From Saprospiraceae bacterium (lineage in GTDB: Bacteria; Bacteroidota; Bacteroidia; Chitinophagales; Saprospiraceae): DNA of 64,000 bases. The notes beneath the pieces are model-generated. The model was given only the letters and a program-made list of their open reading frames with translations. It had not been told where the DNA came from and did no database searches. The stretch lies in assembly GCA_021739645.1 (NCBI GenBank), contig JAIPBL010000008.1:43544-107543 (forward strand), given 5' to 3'. Positions 37,018 to 46,259 of the stretch are shown here, one piece after another; position 1 is the first letter of the stretch; every line of letters begins with the position of its first letter. The position numbers and the translations under genes are program-made.

Positions 37018-37025
37018 TACCTTTG
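37018..37025 (+). promoter_or_regulatory. Possible promoter -7 box for the M1 peptidase gene
   Basis: TACCTTTG followed by C is an exact consensus match 25 bases before the ATG at 37051. A second match, TATCTTTG, lies at 36977-36984. Confidence 0.45.
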
Positions 37026-37050
37026 CTGACTTTTTAATTAAATACACCGC

Positions 37051-38925
37051 ATGTACCACAAAACATTCCTGATTTTTTCCCTGATTTTTTTCCTAAAAAC
37101 ATCGCTACTCGCCCAACCAGACCGTTGGCAACAGCGGGTGGACTATCGCATGGACATTGACATGGACGTTGCGAAGCACCAGTTCAAAGGCAAGCAAACA
37201 CTCAAATACACCAACAACTCTCCCGACGAACTCGACCGGGTATTTTTCCACCTTTACTTCAACGCCTTTCAACCCGGCAGCAACATGGATGTGCGCAGCA
37301 TGAATCTTCCTGACCCCGACCCACGGGTGAGGGACCGCATCGGCAAACTCAAGCCCGATGAGTACGGATGGCACAAAATCAACTCGCTTAAAATGGACGG
37401 CAAAAACTGCAAATTCGAAGTGAACGAGACGATTCTGGAAGTGGAATTGCCGAAGGCAATCAAGCCCAATTCCACGGTGGAGTTTGAGATGGATTTTGCT
37501 TCGCAAGTACCGCTACAAATCCGCCGCTCCGGTTGGAACAGTGCCGATGGCATTGACTTTTCCATGTCGCAATGGTATCCGAAAATCTGTGAGTACGACT
37601 ACCAGGGTTGGCATGCAAATCCTTATGTAGCACGTGAATTTTATGGCGTTTGGGGTGACTTCGATGTTAACATAACCATTGACCGAAAATATATCCTCGG
37701 AGCAAGTGGCGTCCTTCAAAATGGCGGCAACATCGGCTACGGCTATGAGCCAGCAGGCACTGCCGTTCGGCCGGAAAAGGGCGACAAATTCACCTGGCAT
37801 TGGAAAGCAGAGAACGTCCACGACTTCGCCTGGACCGCCGACCCGGACTACAAGCACGTGGTTTTGAATCGGAAAGATGGACTGGTTTTCCATTTCCTTT
37901 ACCAAGACAAAGAAGAAACCCGCAAGACCTGGGAAGCAGCGCCTGCCCAAATGGACAAGGCATTTGATTTTATCAACGAACATTTTGGCCAATTCCCCTA
38001 CAAGGCTTATTCCTTTCTGGAAGGTGGCGACGGCGGAATGGAGTATCCGATGGCAACCTTTTTGGCTGGCGGGGCTGGCCTTGGCACTTTTATCCATGAG
38101 TCATTGCACGCTTGGTACTACGGTCTGCTGGGCAGCAATGAGAGCCTGTACGGATGGATGGACGAGGGGTTTACGGAATATGCTACAGCGGAGACGGAGA
38201 ACTATTTAAAACAGGAGGGCTTACTAAAAGGAAAACCGCAGGACAACCCCCATTTGGGCGCCAATCAATCCCTGATTCGATTCAATAAATCAGGAAGGGA
38301 AGAGCCGCTCTCCATTCATTCTGACCATTATCCGACCAACTCAGCCTACAGCGTAGGGGCTTATGTGAAAGGGGAGGTAATCCTTCACCAACTGCAATAC
38401 ATCATGGGGAAACCCGTGTTTGAAAAGGCGATGCTTACCTATTTCAATACCTGGAAATTCAAGCACCCAAACCCCAATGATTTCATCCGGGTGATGGAAA
38501 AGGAGTCAGGATTGGAATTGGACTGGTTCAAGGAATATTTCGTTTACACCACTAAAACCATTGATTACGGTATCAAGACGGTGGAGAAAGCAAGTCGAAA
38601 AGAAACCCGTGTCATCTTGGAAAACAAGGGGCAAACGCCCATGCCGCTGGACATAACAGTGACCTACAAAGATGGCTCAAGAAGGGTATTCAATCTCCCA
38701 CTTGACATCATGCGGGGCGCAAAAAAAGGCACCGAATTCACCGGCGATAAGTACAGCGTGCTACCTGATTGGCGTTGGACGCACCCTACGTATGAATTTA
38801 ACTTGGATGAAAAGTTCAAGAACATTAAGGGCATTGAAATTGACGCTTCGCAACGGTTGTTGGACTGGGATAGGGACAATAACGTTTGGGGAAAACAGGT
38901 GGATGAGAAAGACGATGAGGATTAA
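37051..38925 (+). CDS. Exported M1-family zinc metallopeptidase
   Basis: 624 residues. A hydrophobic signal peptide (about 1-22, ending LLAQ) is followed by the M1 N-terminal beta domain (YRMDIDMDVAKHQFKGKQTLKYTNNSPDELDRVFFHLYFNAF). The GxMEN-like exopeptidase motif appears as EGGDGGMEYPM (about 326-336). The zinc site is complete: HESLH (His349, Glu350, His353) and, 18 residues later, Glu372 in MDEGFTEY. These enzymes remove N-terminal residues from peptides; the export signal puts it in the periplasm. There is no T9SS sorting domain. A hairpin terminator made of short repeats follows. Confidence 0.94.
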   Translation: MYHKTFLIFSLIFFLKTSLLAQPDRWQQRVDYRMDIDMDVAKHQFKGKQTLKYTNNSPDELDRVFFHLYFNAFQPGSNMDVRSMNLPDPDPRVRDRIGKLKPDEYGWHKINSLKMDGKNCKFEVNETILEVELPKAIKPNSTVEFEMDFASQVPLQIRRSGWNSADGIDFSMSQWYPKICEYDYQGWHANPYVAREFYGVWGDFDVNITIDRKYILGASGVLQNGGNIGYGYEPAGTAVRPEKGDKFTWHWKAENVHDFAWTADPDYKHVVLNRKDGLVFHFLYQDKEETRKTWEAAPAQMDKAFDFINEHFGQFPYKAYSFLEGGDGGMEYPMATFLAGGAGLGTFIHESLHAWYYGLLGSNESLYGWMDEGFTEYATAETENYLKQEGLLKGKPQDNPHLGANQSLIRFNKSGREEPLSIHSDHYPTNSAYSVGAYVKGEVILHQLQYIMGKPVFEKAMLTYFNTWKFKHPNPNDFIRVMEKESGLELDWFKEYFVYTTKTIDYGIKTVEKASRKETRVILENKGQTPMPLDITVTYKDGSRRVFNLPLDIMRGAKKGTEFTGDKYSVLPDWRWTHPTYEFNLDEKFKNIKGIEIDASQRLLDWDRDNNVWGKQVDEKDDED

Positions 38926-38926
38926 T

Positions 38927-38974
38927 GGAGAATTGAAAATGGAGAATTGAGCACTGACTCAATTCTCCATTTTT
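38927..38974. terminator. Repeat-built hairpin, probable terminator between convergent genes
   Basis: Two copies of GGAGAATTGA on the left; AATGGAGAATTGAG (38938-38951) pairs perfectly over 14 bp with CTCAATTCTCCATT, followed by TTT. It belongs to the class of short-repeat hairpins seen at five other spacers in this window. Confidence 0.7.
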
Positions 38975-38976
38975 AT

Positions 38977-39486
38977 TCATTTGACAATCTTAACATGCCC
39001 CAAATGGTGTTCCCCATGCCAGGCATACAGCGCCGTCATGGTATCCATGCTGAAAATCTTACCGTATTGCGGATGCACGTAAGTCCGTTGAAATTCAGCC
39101 TCGCTCATATTGCGAAGCAGGTGCACCCACCTAAAATGCAAGCCCCGTAATATTTCCAGCGAATGGCAAATTGGCAAACTTGAGTCAGGCAGTTTGGCCC
39201 AATCAGCTTCATTGTATGCTTTGATGGTTGGCGCATCCTCAGTCAATGACAAATGCAAGCGGACGTAGGCATTGATATGGCTATCCGCCACGTGGTGGAC
39301 AACTTGCCGCACCGTCCAGCCATCTGGGCGATAAGGTGTGTCGAGCTGTGCTTCAGTGATACCTTCCAAAGCTGCTTCCAGCCGCTGGGGTAGGGTAGCG
39401 ATGGTATCTATCCAACCCTGTCGCATTTCGGCGGTTACGCTTTCAGGGGCGTTGAACTTGCCGATTGGATATTTCAGATGTTCCAT
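38977..39486 (-). CDS. DinB/YfiT-type metal-dependent protein, putative bacillithiol S-transferase
   Basis: 169 residues from the ATG at 39484-39486; a 15-residue in-frame extension is not conserved-looking. YfiT-type features: LKYPIGKFNAPESV at the start, TPYRPDGWTVRQVVHHVADSHINAYVRLHLSLTEDAPTIKAY (about 50-91), and a terminal YAWHGEHHLGHV. The metal-site histidines are His64 or His65, then His157/160/161. DinB-superfamily proteins of this subgroup (BstA) transfer bacillithiol, and the window also encodes BshB1 for bacillithiol synthesis, which supports that reading. The precise substrate is not defined. Confidence 0.85.
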   Translation of the reverse strand: MEHLKYPIGKFNAPESVTAEMRQGWIDTIATLPQRLEAALEGITEAQLDTPYRPDGWTVRQVVHHVADSHINAYVRLHLSLTEDAPTIKAYNEADWAKLPDSSLPICHSLEILRGLHFRWVHLLRNMSEAEFQRTYVHPQYGKIFSMDTMTALYAWHGEHHLGHVKIVK

Positions 39487-39508
39487 TTTTGAAAAATTAG
39501 CCGTGAAC

Positions 39509-39583
39509 AAATGTGTTGAGGGCTTTCTCATAAAAATTTAACAAAAAGGTTTAGTTTTTATGAGAAAGCCCTTCAAATGTGTT
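39509..39583. repeat. 57-bp palindromic element flanked by 9-bp direct repeats
   Basis: AAATGTGTT occurs at 39509-39517 and 39575-39583. Between them (39518-39574) lies a near-perfect palindrome whose arms GGGCTTTCTCATAAAAA (39520-39536) and its complement (39555-39571) match over 17 bp around an 18-base loop. Inverted ends inside short direct repeats are the mark of a transposed miniature element, although the hairpin could also terminate transcription. Confidence 0.65.
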
Positions 39584-39610
39584 AGGTTCCTCCCGATTAG
39601 GGGTTGAGGG

Positions 39611-40087
39611 TCAAAACCGCATTTCCATGCGAATATCGGCACGGGCAAAGTCCTGTCGGTCGAGCGGAACTTCGACAAACCCGAGGTCCCGGTATATCTG
39701 GATAGCGGTTGCCGAACCTTTGGTGTTGGAGAAAAGATAAAGCAGCTTTGCGCCAGCTTCCCTCGCTTTTTCGATGGCTGCTTCGCAAAGTTTTATACCA
39801 ATTCCATGACCACGGAAACGTTCGTCAACGGCCATTTTGATGAGTTCGTAAGTATGTTCGTCGTCTTTGAGTAGCCCAGCCGTTCCGGCTATTTCCCCGC
39901 ACATTTGCGCCAGCAAAATAAAACCGCCTGGCGCCAAAATAGACTCCTCGGGTTGGCTACAATGGAGGTGGTCAATCTCCTCCATGAAATAGGCATGGGT
40001 AATCCACGCCTCGTTTATTTCCTTCCAACGTTGGAAGTGATTGGGCTGGTAATCAATGATTTGAACTATATGGGAATCGGGCTGCAT
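39611..40087 (-). CDS. GNAT family N-acetyltransferase
   Basis: 158 residues. Visible GNAT blocks: an N-terminal strand IVQIIDYQPNHFQRWKEINEAWI, FILLAQMCGEIAGTAGLLKDDEHTYELIKMAVDERFRGHGIGIKLCEAAIEKA (motif A, with the acetyl-CoA loop RFRGHGIG), and LYLFSNTKGSATAIQIYRDLGFVEV (motif B). The acceptor amine is unknown. It lies downstream of trxB on the same strand but is separated from it by a terminator, so it is probably transcribed on its own. Confidence 0.9.
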   Translation of the reverse strand: MQPDSHIVQIIDYQPNHFQRWKEINEAWITHAYFMEEIDHLHCSQPEESILAPGGFILLAQMCGEIAGTAGLLKDDEHTYELIKMAVDERFRGHGIGIKLCEAAIEKAREAGAKLLYLFSNTKGSATAIQIYRDLGFVEVPLDRQDFARADIRMEMRF

Positions 40088-40132
40088 CGTAAATCAATTG
40101 CTATTCAAATTAGGGGAATAGACCTTAAAAAA

Positions 40133-40170
40133 GCAAAAACGGCAGCATAGACCAAAGCCCTATGCTGCCG
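40133..40170 (-). terminator. Rho-independent terminator of trxB
   Basis: On the minus strand CGGCAGCATAG pairs perfectly over 11 bp with CTATGCTGCCG and is followed by TTTTTGC, then a further T-run. It is 13 bases after the trxB stop. Confidence 0.9.
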
Positions 40171-40182
40171 AATTGTGGATGT

Positions 40183-41130
40183 TTACCCCAACTCCTCTTC
40201 CACCAAATACCTTTCCGCATCAAGCGCTGCCATGCAGCCAGTTCCCGCAGCGGTGATGGCTTGTCGGTAAACCTTGTCCTGCGCATCGCCGCTGGCAAAT
40301 ACACCGGGGATATTGGTTCTGGTTGAGCCAGCTTGGGTGATAAGGTAGCCGGTTTCGTCCATCGTAAGAAAGTCCTTGAAGATATCCGTATTTGGTTTGT
40401 GGCCAATGGCAACGAAAAAGCCTTCTACGGGGAGCTCTTTCTTTTCGCCCGTTTTACGGTTGACGATGCGGATGCCCGTCACTTTTTCGTCACCGAGGAC
40501 TTCTTCCGTTTCCGTGTCCCAATGCACTTCGAGGTTCGGGGTATTGAACACCCGTTTCTGCATGATTTGCGAAGCACGAAGTTCATCACGCCTGACGAGC
40601 AGGTGGACTTTAGGGCAAAGCTTGGCGAGGTAAGTCGCTTCCTCCGCCGCTGTGTCGCCGCCGCCCACTACTGCCACTTCTTTTCCTTTGTAGAAGAAAC
40701 CGTCGCAGACCGCACAGGCGCTCACGCCGTTGTTCAACAGGCGCTTTTCGGAGTCGAGGCCAAGGTATTTGGCGCTGGCTCCCGTAGCGATGATGATGGT
40801 GTAGGCATGGAGTTCCTCGCCGCTCTCCGTCCAGATTTTGTGGTATGCTTCGCCAGACTTGAAGTCCACTTTTGAAATCAGTTCCCAGCGCACATCGGTG
40901 CCAAAACGCTCGGCTTGCGCCTGGAACTCCTCCATCATATCGGGGCCGCTGATGCCGTTGGGGTAGCCAGCGTAGTTTTCGACTTCAGTGGTGGTGGTCA
41001 ACTGGCCGCCAGGCTCAGGGCCGGTGAACAGGACAGGGCTCATATTTGCTCGGGCTGCGTAGATAGCGGCAGAATAGCCAGCGGGGCCGGAACCGATGAT
41101 GATGCACTTGTGGATTTTGATGTCGGACAT
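40183..41130 (-). CDS. trxB: Thioredoxin-disulfide reductase TrxB
   Basis: 315 residues. FAD-binding GSGPAG at 13-18, redox-active CAVC at 139-142, NADPH-binding VVGGGDTAAEEA (about 154-165), and the C-terminal VFASGDAQDKVYRQAITAAGTGCMAALDAERYL. The enzyme passes electrons from NADPH to thioredoxin in the cytoplasm. A perfect terminator follows, and a promoter with TTG and TACTTTTG elements lies 46 bases before the start. It faces glgB divergently. Confidence 0.96.
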   Translation of the reverse strand: MSDIKIHKCIIIGSGPAGYSAAIYAARANMSPVLFTGPEPGGQLTTTTEVENYAGYPNGISGPDMMEEFQAQAERFGTDVRWELISKVDFKSGEAYHKIWTESGEELHAYTIIIATGASAKYLGLDSEKRLLNNGVSACAVCDGFFYKGKEVAVVGGGDTAAEEATYLAKLCPKVHLLVRRDELRASQIMQKRVFNTPNLEVHWDTETEEVLGDEKVTGIRIVNRKTGEKKELPVEGFFVAIGHKPNTDIFKDFLTMDETGYLITQAGSTRTNIPGVFASGDAQDKVYRQAITAAGTGCMAALDAERYLVEEELG

Positions 41131-41175
41131 TTAATTGAGTTATTGTGTGATTGAGATATTGAGTGATTCGGGGTG

Positions 41176-41203
41176 CAAAAGTATTGAATGGACTTGGAAA
41201 CAA
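41176..41203 (-). promoter_or_regulatory. Promoter of trxB
   Basis: On the minus strand TTG (41201-41203), a 17-base spacer, and TACTTTTG (41176-41183). Confidence 0.55.
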
Positions 41204-41293
41204 CCTCAACCTTGGAAAAGATTAGTTGGTTTTGTGACGAAAGTAACCCAACGGCCAAGTTGTGAAAGTTGGAGTGCAGTTGGCCTATTTTCC

Positions 41294-41301
41294 TACCTTT
41301 G
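41294..41301 (+). promoter_or_regulatory. Promoter -7 box for the glgB-era unit
   Basis: TACCTTTG followed by CCCC; the transcript would begin at or in the hairpin at 41306-41371, leaving about 90 nt of leader. Confidence 0.5.
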
Positions 41302-41305
41302 CCCC

Positions 41306-41371
41306 TTGTATTGTTGTATTGTTGAATTGCTCGAAAGCATTGCTATGCACCCCAACGATACAACAATACAA
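41306..41371 (+). repeat. Short-repeat hairpin in the glgB leader
   Basis: TTGTATTGTTGTATTGTTG (41306-41324) pairs over 19 bp, with one G-U pair, with its complement at 41353-41371. The arms are tandem TGTATTGT-type repeats. The right arm ends 21 bases before the glgB ATG. Confidence 0.75.
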
Positions 41372-41392
41372 CAATATCACAATCTATTGGAG

Positions 41393-43321
41393 ATGCAAAA
41401 CGTCAAGCCGCACACCCTGCTCACCGATTTCGACATCGAACTGATTCGAGCCGGGAAGCATTTTAGGCTGTACAACAAGCTGGGCAGCCACCCCATGCAG
41501 TTGGAGGGGGAATGGGGCACCTTCTTCGCCGTTTGGGCGCCGAGTGCTTTGGAGGTTTCTGTCGTTGGCAATTTCAATTTTTGGAGTGAAAAAACGCATA
41601 AACTTTTCCTTCGCCCCGATGGCACAGGGATATGGGAGGGTTGGGTACCTGGTATTGGCAAGGGTACTTTGTACAAATACAGCATCAAGAGCGCCGATAA
41701 GCGCCGCCTGTCCAAGGGCGACCCCTTTGCCCGTTATTGGGAGGTGCCACCCAATACGGCATCTATTGTTTGGGACCCATTTTATGAATGGAAAGACGAA
41801 AAGTGGTTGAAGAAACGGGCTGAAATGGCAGGCAAGCCACAGCCGTACTCGGTGTACGAAGTGCATTTGGGTAGCTGGCGCAAAAAGAAGGACGGCATCC
41901 ATTCGTTCAGTTATTTGGAGTTGATTGATGAAATGGTGCCGTATGTCAAGGACATGGGCTTTACGCACGTAGAGTTTTTGCCCGTCATGGAGCATCCGTA
42001 CTTCCCATCTTGGGGGTATCAGATTACAGGATATTTTGCCACTTCCAGCCGGTTTGGCTTCCCCGAAGATTTCATGGCGTTGGTGGATGCGTTCCACCAG
42101 GCGGGCATCGGTGTCATCCTCGATTGGGTGCCTTCGCATTTCCCCTACGATGCCCACGGCCTCGCCGATTTCGATGGCACGCACCTTTACGACCACGCCG
42201 ACCCTCGCAAGGGTTTTCATCCCGACTGGAAAAGCGCTGTGTTCAATTATGGCCGTTGGGAGGTTCGCAGTTTCCTGATTTCAAATGCACTGTTCTGGTT
42301 GGAGCAGTTCCATATCGACGGCCTTCGGGTGGACGCCGTAGCTTCCATGCTTTACCTCGACTACTCCCGCAAGGAGGGCGAGTGGATTCCTAACCAATAC
42401 GGTGGCCGTGAGAATTTGGAGGCGGTTTCCTTCCTCAAAGAATTCAACGAGATGGCACACCGTGACCATCCGGACGTGATTACCATCGCCGAAGAAAGCA
42501 CGGCTTGGCCAAGCGTGAGCCATCCGGTCAGCGAAGGTGGACTCGGCTTCGACCAGAAATGGATGATGGGCTGGATGCACGACACCTTGAAATATGTGCA
42601 GCTCGACCCGCTTTACCGCAAAGACCACCACCACGAGTTGACCTTCAGTTTAATTTATGCCTTTTCGGAAAACTTCATGCTCCCACTTTCGCACGACGAG
42701 GTGGTGCATGGAAAAGGCCCACTCATCGACAAAATGCCTGGCGACGAATGGATGCGCTTTGCTGGCCTGCGGGCGATGTTCGGGTACATGTGGACGCACC
42801 CTGGGGCGCACCTGCTTTTTATGGGCGGGGAATTTGGACAAACCAGTGAATGGAACATTGAGCGTGGCTTGGTTTGGTCGCTGCTCAAATACGACAACCA
42901 CAAAGGCGTCCAAGCCTGGGTTCGGGATTTGAACCATTTTTACACCAACTCCAAAGCGCTGTACGAGCAGCAATTCAAGGAGCACGGTTTCGAGTGGATA
43001 GAACATGCCGACTGGCAAAACAGCATCATCACTTACATGCGCCGTGGTGTCAAAGCAGAGGACACCGTCTTGGTTGTTTGTAATTTCACGCCTGTGGCTC
43101 GTGAGCAATACAGTTTTGGTTGCCCCCAAAGTGGAACTTGGGTGGAAGTGCTGAACAGCGATGAGGAGAAGTATGGCGGCAAAGGCATCCTGAACGATAA
43201 ACCCATCAAGTCGAAGAAGGAGGAGAAGCATGGGCGGAAATTCAGTTTGGAAGTAAAAGTACCACCGTTAGCGGTAGTGGTTTTTGCGCTGCAGAAAACT
43301 AAAGCAAAAAAAGAAAAGTGA
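41393..43321 (+). CDS. glgB: 1,4-alpha-glucan branching enzyme GlgB
   Basis: 642 residues from ATG 41393. The open frame runs further upstream, but that part crosses the leader hairpin and lacks family character. CBM48 N-domain: GTFFAVWAPSALEVSVVGNFNFW. Catalytic GH13: YEVHLGSWRKK, GFTHVEFLPVMEHPYFPSWGYQITGYFA, VILDWVPSHFP, GLRVDAVASMLYLDYSR (nucleophile Asp), TIAEESTAWP (acid/base Glu) and MLPLSHDEVVHGKG. It introduces alpha-1,6 branches into glycogen. There is no glgA or glgC nearby. The era start overlaps its stop codon (GTGA), so the two are translationally coupled. Confidence 0.95.
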   Translation: MQNVKPHTLLTDFDIELIRAGKHFRLYNKLGSHPMQLEGEWGTFFAVWAPSALEVSVVGNFNFWSEKTHKLFLRPDGTGIWEGWVPGIGKGTLYKYSIKSADKRRLSKGDPFARYWEVPPNTASIVWDPFYEWKDEKWLKKRAEMAGKPQPYSVYEVHLGSWRKKKDGIHSFSYLELIDEMVPYVKDMGFTHVEFLPVMEHPYFPSWGYQITGYFATSSRFGFPEDFMALVDAFHQAGIGVILDWVPSHFPYDAHGLADFDGTHLYDHADPRKGFHPDWKSAVFNYGRWEVRSFLISNALFWLEQFHIDGLRVDAVASMLYLDYSRKEGEWIPNQYGGRENLEAVSFLKEFNEMAHRDHPDVITIAEESTAWPSVSHPVSEGGLGFDQKWMMGWMHDTLKYVQLDPLYRKDHHHELTFSLIYAFSENFMLPLSHDEVVHGKGPLIDKMPGDEWMRFAGLRAMFGYMWTHPGAHLLFMGGEFGQTSEWNIERGLVWSLLKYDNHKGVQAWVRDLNHFYTNSKALYEQQFKEHGFEWIEHADWQNSIITYMRRGVKAEDTVLVVCNFTPVAREQYSFGCPQSGTWVEVLNSDEEKYGGKGILNDKPIKSKKEEKHGRKFSLEVKVPPLAVVVFALQKTKAKKEK

Positions 43322-44230
43322 AAGAAGGCAATCCAGTTCACCGTTCCGGCTTCGTCAACATCATAGGCCGCCCCAACGTCGGCAAGAGTACGCTGATGAA
43401 CACCCTCGTGGGGGAGAAGATGTCCATCATCACCTCCAAGCCACAGACGACCCGCCACCGCATCATCGGCATCGTGAGTGGCGATGATTTCCAAATGGTT
43501 TTTTCGGATACACCCGGCATCATCAGCAACCCAGCATACAAGATGCAGGAAGCGATGAACCGATTTGCTGCTTCCGCTTTTGAAGATGCGGATTTGCTCT
43601 TGTTCATCACGGATATTTATGAAAAATATGAGGACAACGACCCCGTGGTGCAACAACTAAAAGACAGCGAAGTCACCAAGTTTTTTATACTCAACAAAAT
43701 AGACCAGGCCAAGGAAAGTGACATCGAAGCACACCTGAAATGGTGGTCAGAACGGGTAGATTTCAAGGCTGTGATACCAATATCTGCTTTGAAAAAAACC
43801 AACACAGAGCTGATGTTGGAACAAATTAAAGTGGCTTTGCCAGAAGGCCCGGAATACTACCCGAAGGACCAGTTGACCGACCGCCCCGAACGCTTTTTCG
43901 TGAGTGAAATCATTCGGGAAAAAATTCTGGAACAGTACAAACAGGAAATCCCGTACTCAACGGAAGTGGTAGTCGAGCGTTTTAAGGAAACTAAAACCAC
44001 CAAAGGGGAAGACCTCGTGGAGGTGAATGCTATCATTTATGTGTCACGGGAGACGCAGAAAATGATAATTTTGGGAAAAAATGGAATTTCCATCAAACAA
44101 CTAGGTACAGAAGCTCGAAAGTCCATTGAAACCTGGCTGGAAAGCAAGGTTTTTCTCGACCTGCACGTGAAGGTTCGGGACAATTGGCGAAACGACGAGC
44201 GGATGTTGAAGCATTTTGGATACGAGAATT

Positions 44231-44232
<2 letters not shown>
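43318..44232 (+). CDS. era: GTPase Era
   Basis: 304 residues from a GTG start that overlaps the glgB stop (GTGA). G domain: GRPNVGKST (about 17-25, G1), SKPQTTRHR (switch I region), DTPG (G3, about 64-67) and NKID (G4). The C-terminal KH domain includes VNAIIYVSRETQKMIILGKNGISIKQLGTEARKSIE, and the protein ends LKHFGYEN. Era binds 16S rRNA and assists 30S maturation. An internal ATG is not near a plausible G1 motif, so the GTG start stands. Confidence 0.96.
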
Positions 44233-44312
<80 letters not shown>

Positions 44313-44316
44313 ATGA

Positions 44317-45621
44317 ATGGGAAATATAGTAGCAATAGTAGGCCGCCCGAACGTGGGCAAATCCACCATTTTTAACCGCCTAATTGGTGGCAGACAAGCT
44401 ATCGTGGATGACACTTCTGGCGTCACAAGGGACCGGCAATACGGCACTTGTGAGTGGAACGGCAAGATATTCAACGTAGTTGACACGGGCGGTTTCGTGG
44501 AGCATTCCGATGATATTTTTGAAATGGAAGTTCGTTCGCAGGTCAAAATCGCCATCGAAGAAGCCTCCATCATCATCTTCATGGTGGACGTGACCACCGG
44601 CATCACGGATTTGGATGAGGATGTGACCAAGTTGCTCCGACGTTCCAAAATCCCCGTGCTTTTGTGCGTCAATAAAGTGGACAACCACGAGCGTTACTTG
44701 CTTGCCAATGAGTTTTACAGCCTAGGTTTTGAGCAGCTTTTCTTTGTTTCGTCACTGACAGGTAGCGGCACTGGCGAATTGCTGGATGCAGTAACGGAGC
44801 ACATTTCAGAAGATGCGGTGATAGAAACCGACTTGCCGAAGTTTGCCATTGTTGGACAACCAAACGTTGGAAAGTCGTCTTTGGTAAATGCACTGCTCGG
44901 TGAAGACCGCAATATCGTAACCGATATTGCAGGCACTACACGGGACACGATTCACTCCAAGTACTCAAAGTTTGGCAAGGAATTTATACTGCTGGACACT
45001 GCTGGAATTCGGAAAAAGGCAAAGGTCCACGAGAATTTGGAATTCTATTCCGTCATGCGGGCCATTCAGGCCATTGAAGAATCGGACGTTTGCATCTTGA
45101 TGATCGACGCCCAAACAGGCATCGAAGCGCAGGACATGAGCATCTTCCGGTTGGCTCAAAAACGCAACAAGGGCATGGTGCTGCTGGTAAACAAATGGGA
45201 CCTGGTGGAGAACAAAGAAACCAATTCGGTCCGTGACTATGAAGCGGAGATGAAAAGGAAGATTGCGCCGTTCAGCGATGTGCCCATCATATTCATCTCC
45301 GTGCATGAGAAACAACGGATTTTCAAAGCGGTGGAGGAAGCGTTGCAGGTGTACGAAAACCGTTCGAGGAAGCTGAAAACTTCTTTCTTGAACGACCAAA
45401 TGCAACCGGAGATTGAACGCTATTCTCCGCCCATGCACCGTGGCAGAACCGTGAGCATCAAATTCATGAACCAGCTACCAACGCCTTACCCTGCCTTCGT
45501 ATTTTACTGCAGCAACCCCAAGCACGTGAAGGACAGCTACAAGCAATTCTTAGAAAACCGGATGCGGGAGAAATTCCAATTCACGGGTGTGCCAATCACC
45601 ATTTTCTTTAGGGAGAAATAA
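44317..45621 (+). CDS. der: GTPase Der (EngA), double G domain
   Basis: 434 residues. Two tandem GTPase domains: the first G1 GRPNVGKS (8-15) with DTGG and NKVD, the second G1 GQPNVGKS (about 174-181) with DTAG and NKWD. The C-terminal KH-like domain contains PPMHRGRTVSIKFMNQLPTPYPAFVFYCS. Der is needed for 50S ribosome assembly. It follows era by 84 bases, filled by a repeat hairpin, so read-through from era may be modulated. The ATG at 44317 gives the standard start MGNIVAIVGRPN; an overlapping ATG at 44313 is in another frame. Confidence 0.96.
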   Translation: MGNIVAIVGRPNVGKSTIFNRLIGGRQAIVDDTSGVTRDRQYGTCEWNGKIFNVVDTGGFVEHSDDIFEMEVRSQVKIAIEEASIIIFMVDVTTGITDLDEDVTKLLRRSKIPVLLCVNKVDNHERYLLANEFYSLGFEQLFFVSSLTGSGTGELLDAVTEHISEDAVIETDLPKFAIVGQPNVGKSSLVNALLGEDRNIVTDIAGTTRDTIHSKYSKFGKEFILLDTAGIRKKAKVHENLEFYSVMRAIQAIEESDVCILMIDAQTGIEAQDMSIFRLAQKRNKGMVLLVNKWDLVENKETNSVRDYEAEMKRKIAPFSDVPIIFISVHEKQRIFKAVEEALQVYENRSRKLKTSFLNDQMQPEIERYSPPMHRGRTVSIKFMNQLPTPYPAFVFYCSNPKHVKDSYKQFLENRMREKFQFTGVPITIFFREK

Positions 45622-45623
45622 AT

Positions 45624-45703
45624 AATGATGAATGATAAATGGTGGAATGATGAATGTAGCCACTACCATAATTCATCATTCTACAATTCATCATTTATCA
45701 TTT
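45624..45703. repeat. Short-repeat hairpin between der and rfbC
   Basis: Left arm 45624-45655 (AATGATG/AATGATA units) pairs along about 32 bases with 45671-45703 (ATTCATCATT units), with a few G-U or mismatched pairs. The right arm ends 7 bases before the rfbC ATG. Same unit family as 44231-44310. Confidence 0.8.
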
Positions 45704-45710
45704 AGAAAAC

Positions 45711-46259
45711 ATGACTTTTCACAAAACAACAATACCGGACTTGCTCCTCATAGAACCAAAAGTCTTTGGGGATGACCGGGGATATTTTTTTGAAAGCTTT
45801 AATGCCAAGACTTGGGAGGAAGCTGCAGGGTTTTCCGTCAATTTTGTGCAAGACAACCAAGCTTTTTCAGGCCGAGGCGTGCTTAGGGGGCTTCACTATC
45901 AAACTGGTAACGCTGCGCAAGCTAAGTTGGTGCGGGTACTGCAAGGCGAGGTTCTTGATGTCGTGGTTGACCTCCGTGAAGATTCTCCAACATCTGGACA
46001 GTACTATAAGTGCAGGCTCAGTGCTGAGAATAAACACCAATTGTTTGTGCCGAGAGGGTTTGCACATGGCTATGTGGTGTTGAGTGAAACGGCTGAGTTT
46101 TTTTATAAGTGTGATAATTTTTACGCTAAAAATAAGGAGGGCGGGATACGGTATGACTGTCCAAAACTCAACATAGACTGGGAAATCGAACAACAATATT
46201 TAATTGTTGCTGAACGGGATAAAAATTTCCCATCTTTGGGCGACCATTTAAGATTCTAG
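45711..46259 (+). CDS. rfbC: dTDP-4-dehydrorhamnose 3,5-epimerase
   Basis: 182 residues, standard length. Cupin-fold family markers: VFGDDRGYFFESFN (about 18-31), FVQDNQAFSGRGVLRGLHYQ (catalytic histidine in LHYQ), LVRVLQGEVLDVVVDLRE, FVPRGFAHGYVVLSETAEFFYKCDNFY and GIRYDCPKLNIDW. It epimerises C3 and C5 of dTDP-4-keto-6-deoxyglucose on the way to dTDP-L-rhamnose, used in surface polysaccharide. rfbD follows after 111 bases; rfbA and rfbB are not in the window. Confidence 0.95.
   Translation: MTFHKTTIPDLLLIEPKVFGDDRGYFFESFNAKTWEEAAGFSVNFVQDNQAFSGRGVLRGLHYQTGNAAQAKLVRVLQGEVLDVVVDLREDSPTSGQYYKCRLSAENKHQLFVPRGFAHGYVVLSETAEFFYKCDNFYAKNKEGGIRYDCPKLNIDWEIEQQYLIVAERDKNFPSLGDHLRF

Noticed and set aside
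41135..41392. Longer start for glgB
   Set aside because: The extra 86 codons cross a promoter box and a repeat hairpin and have no branching-enzyme similarity.
41384..42220. 278-codon frame antisense to glgB
   Set aside because: glgB motifs in this stretch are unambiguous, so this is a GC-skewed shadow frame.
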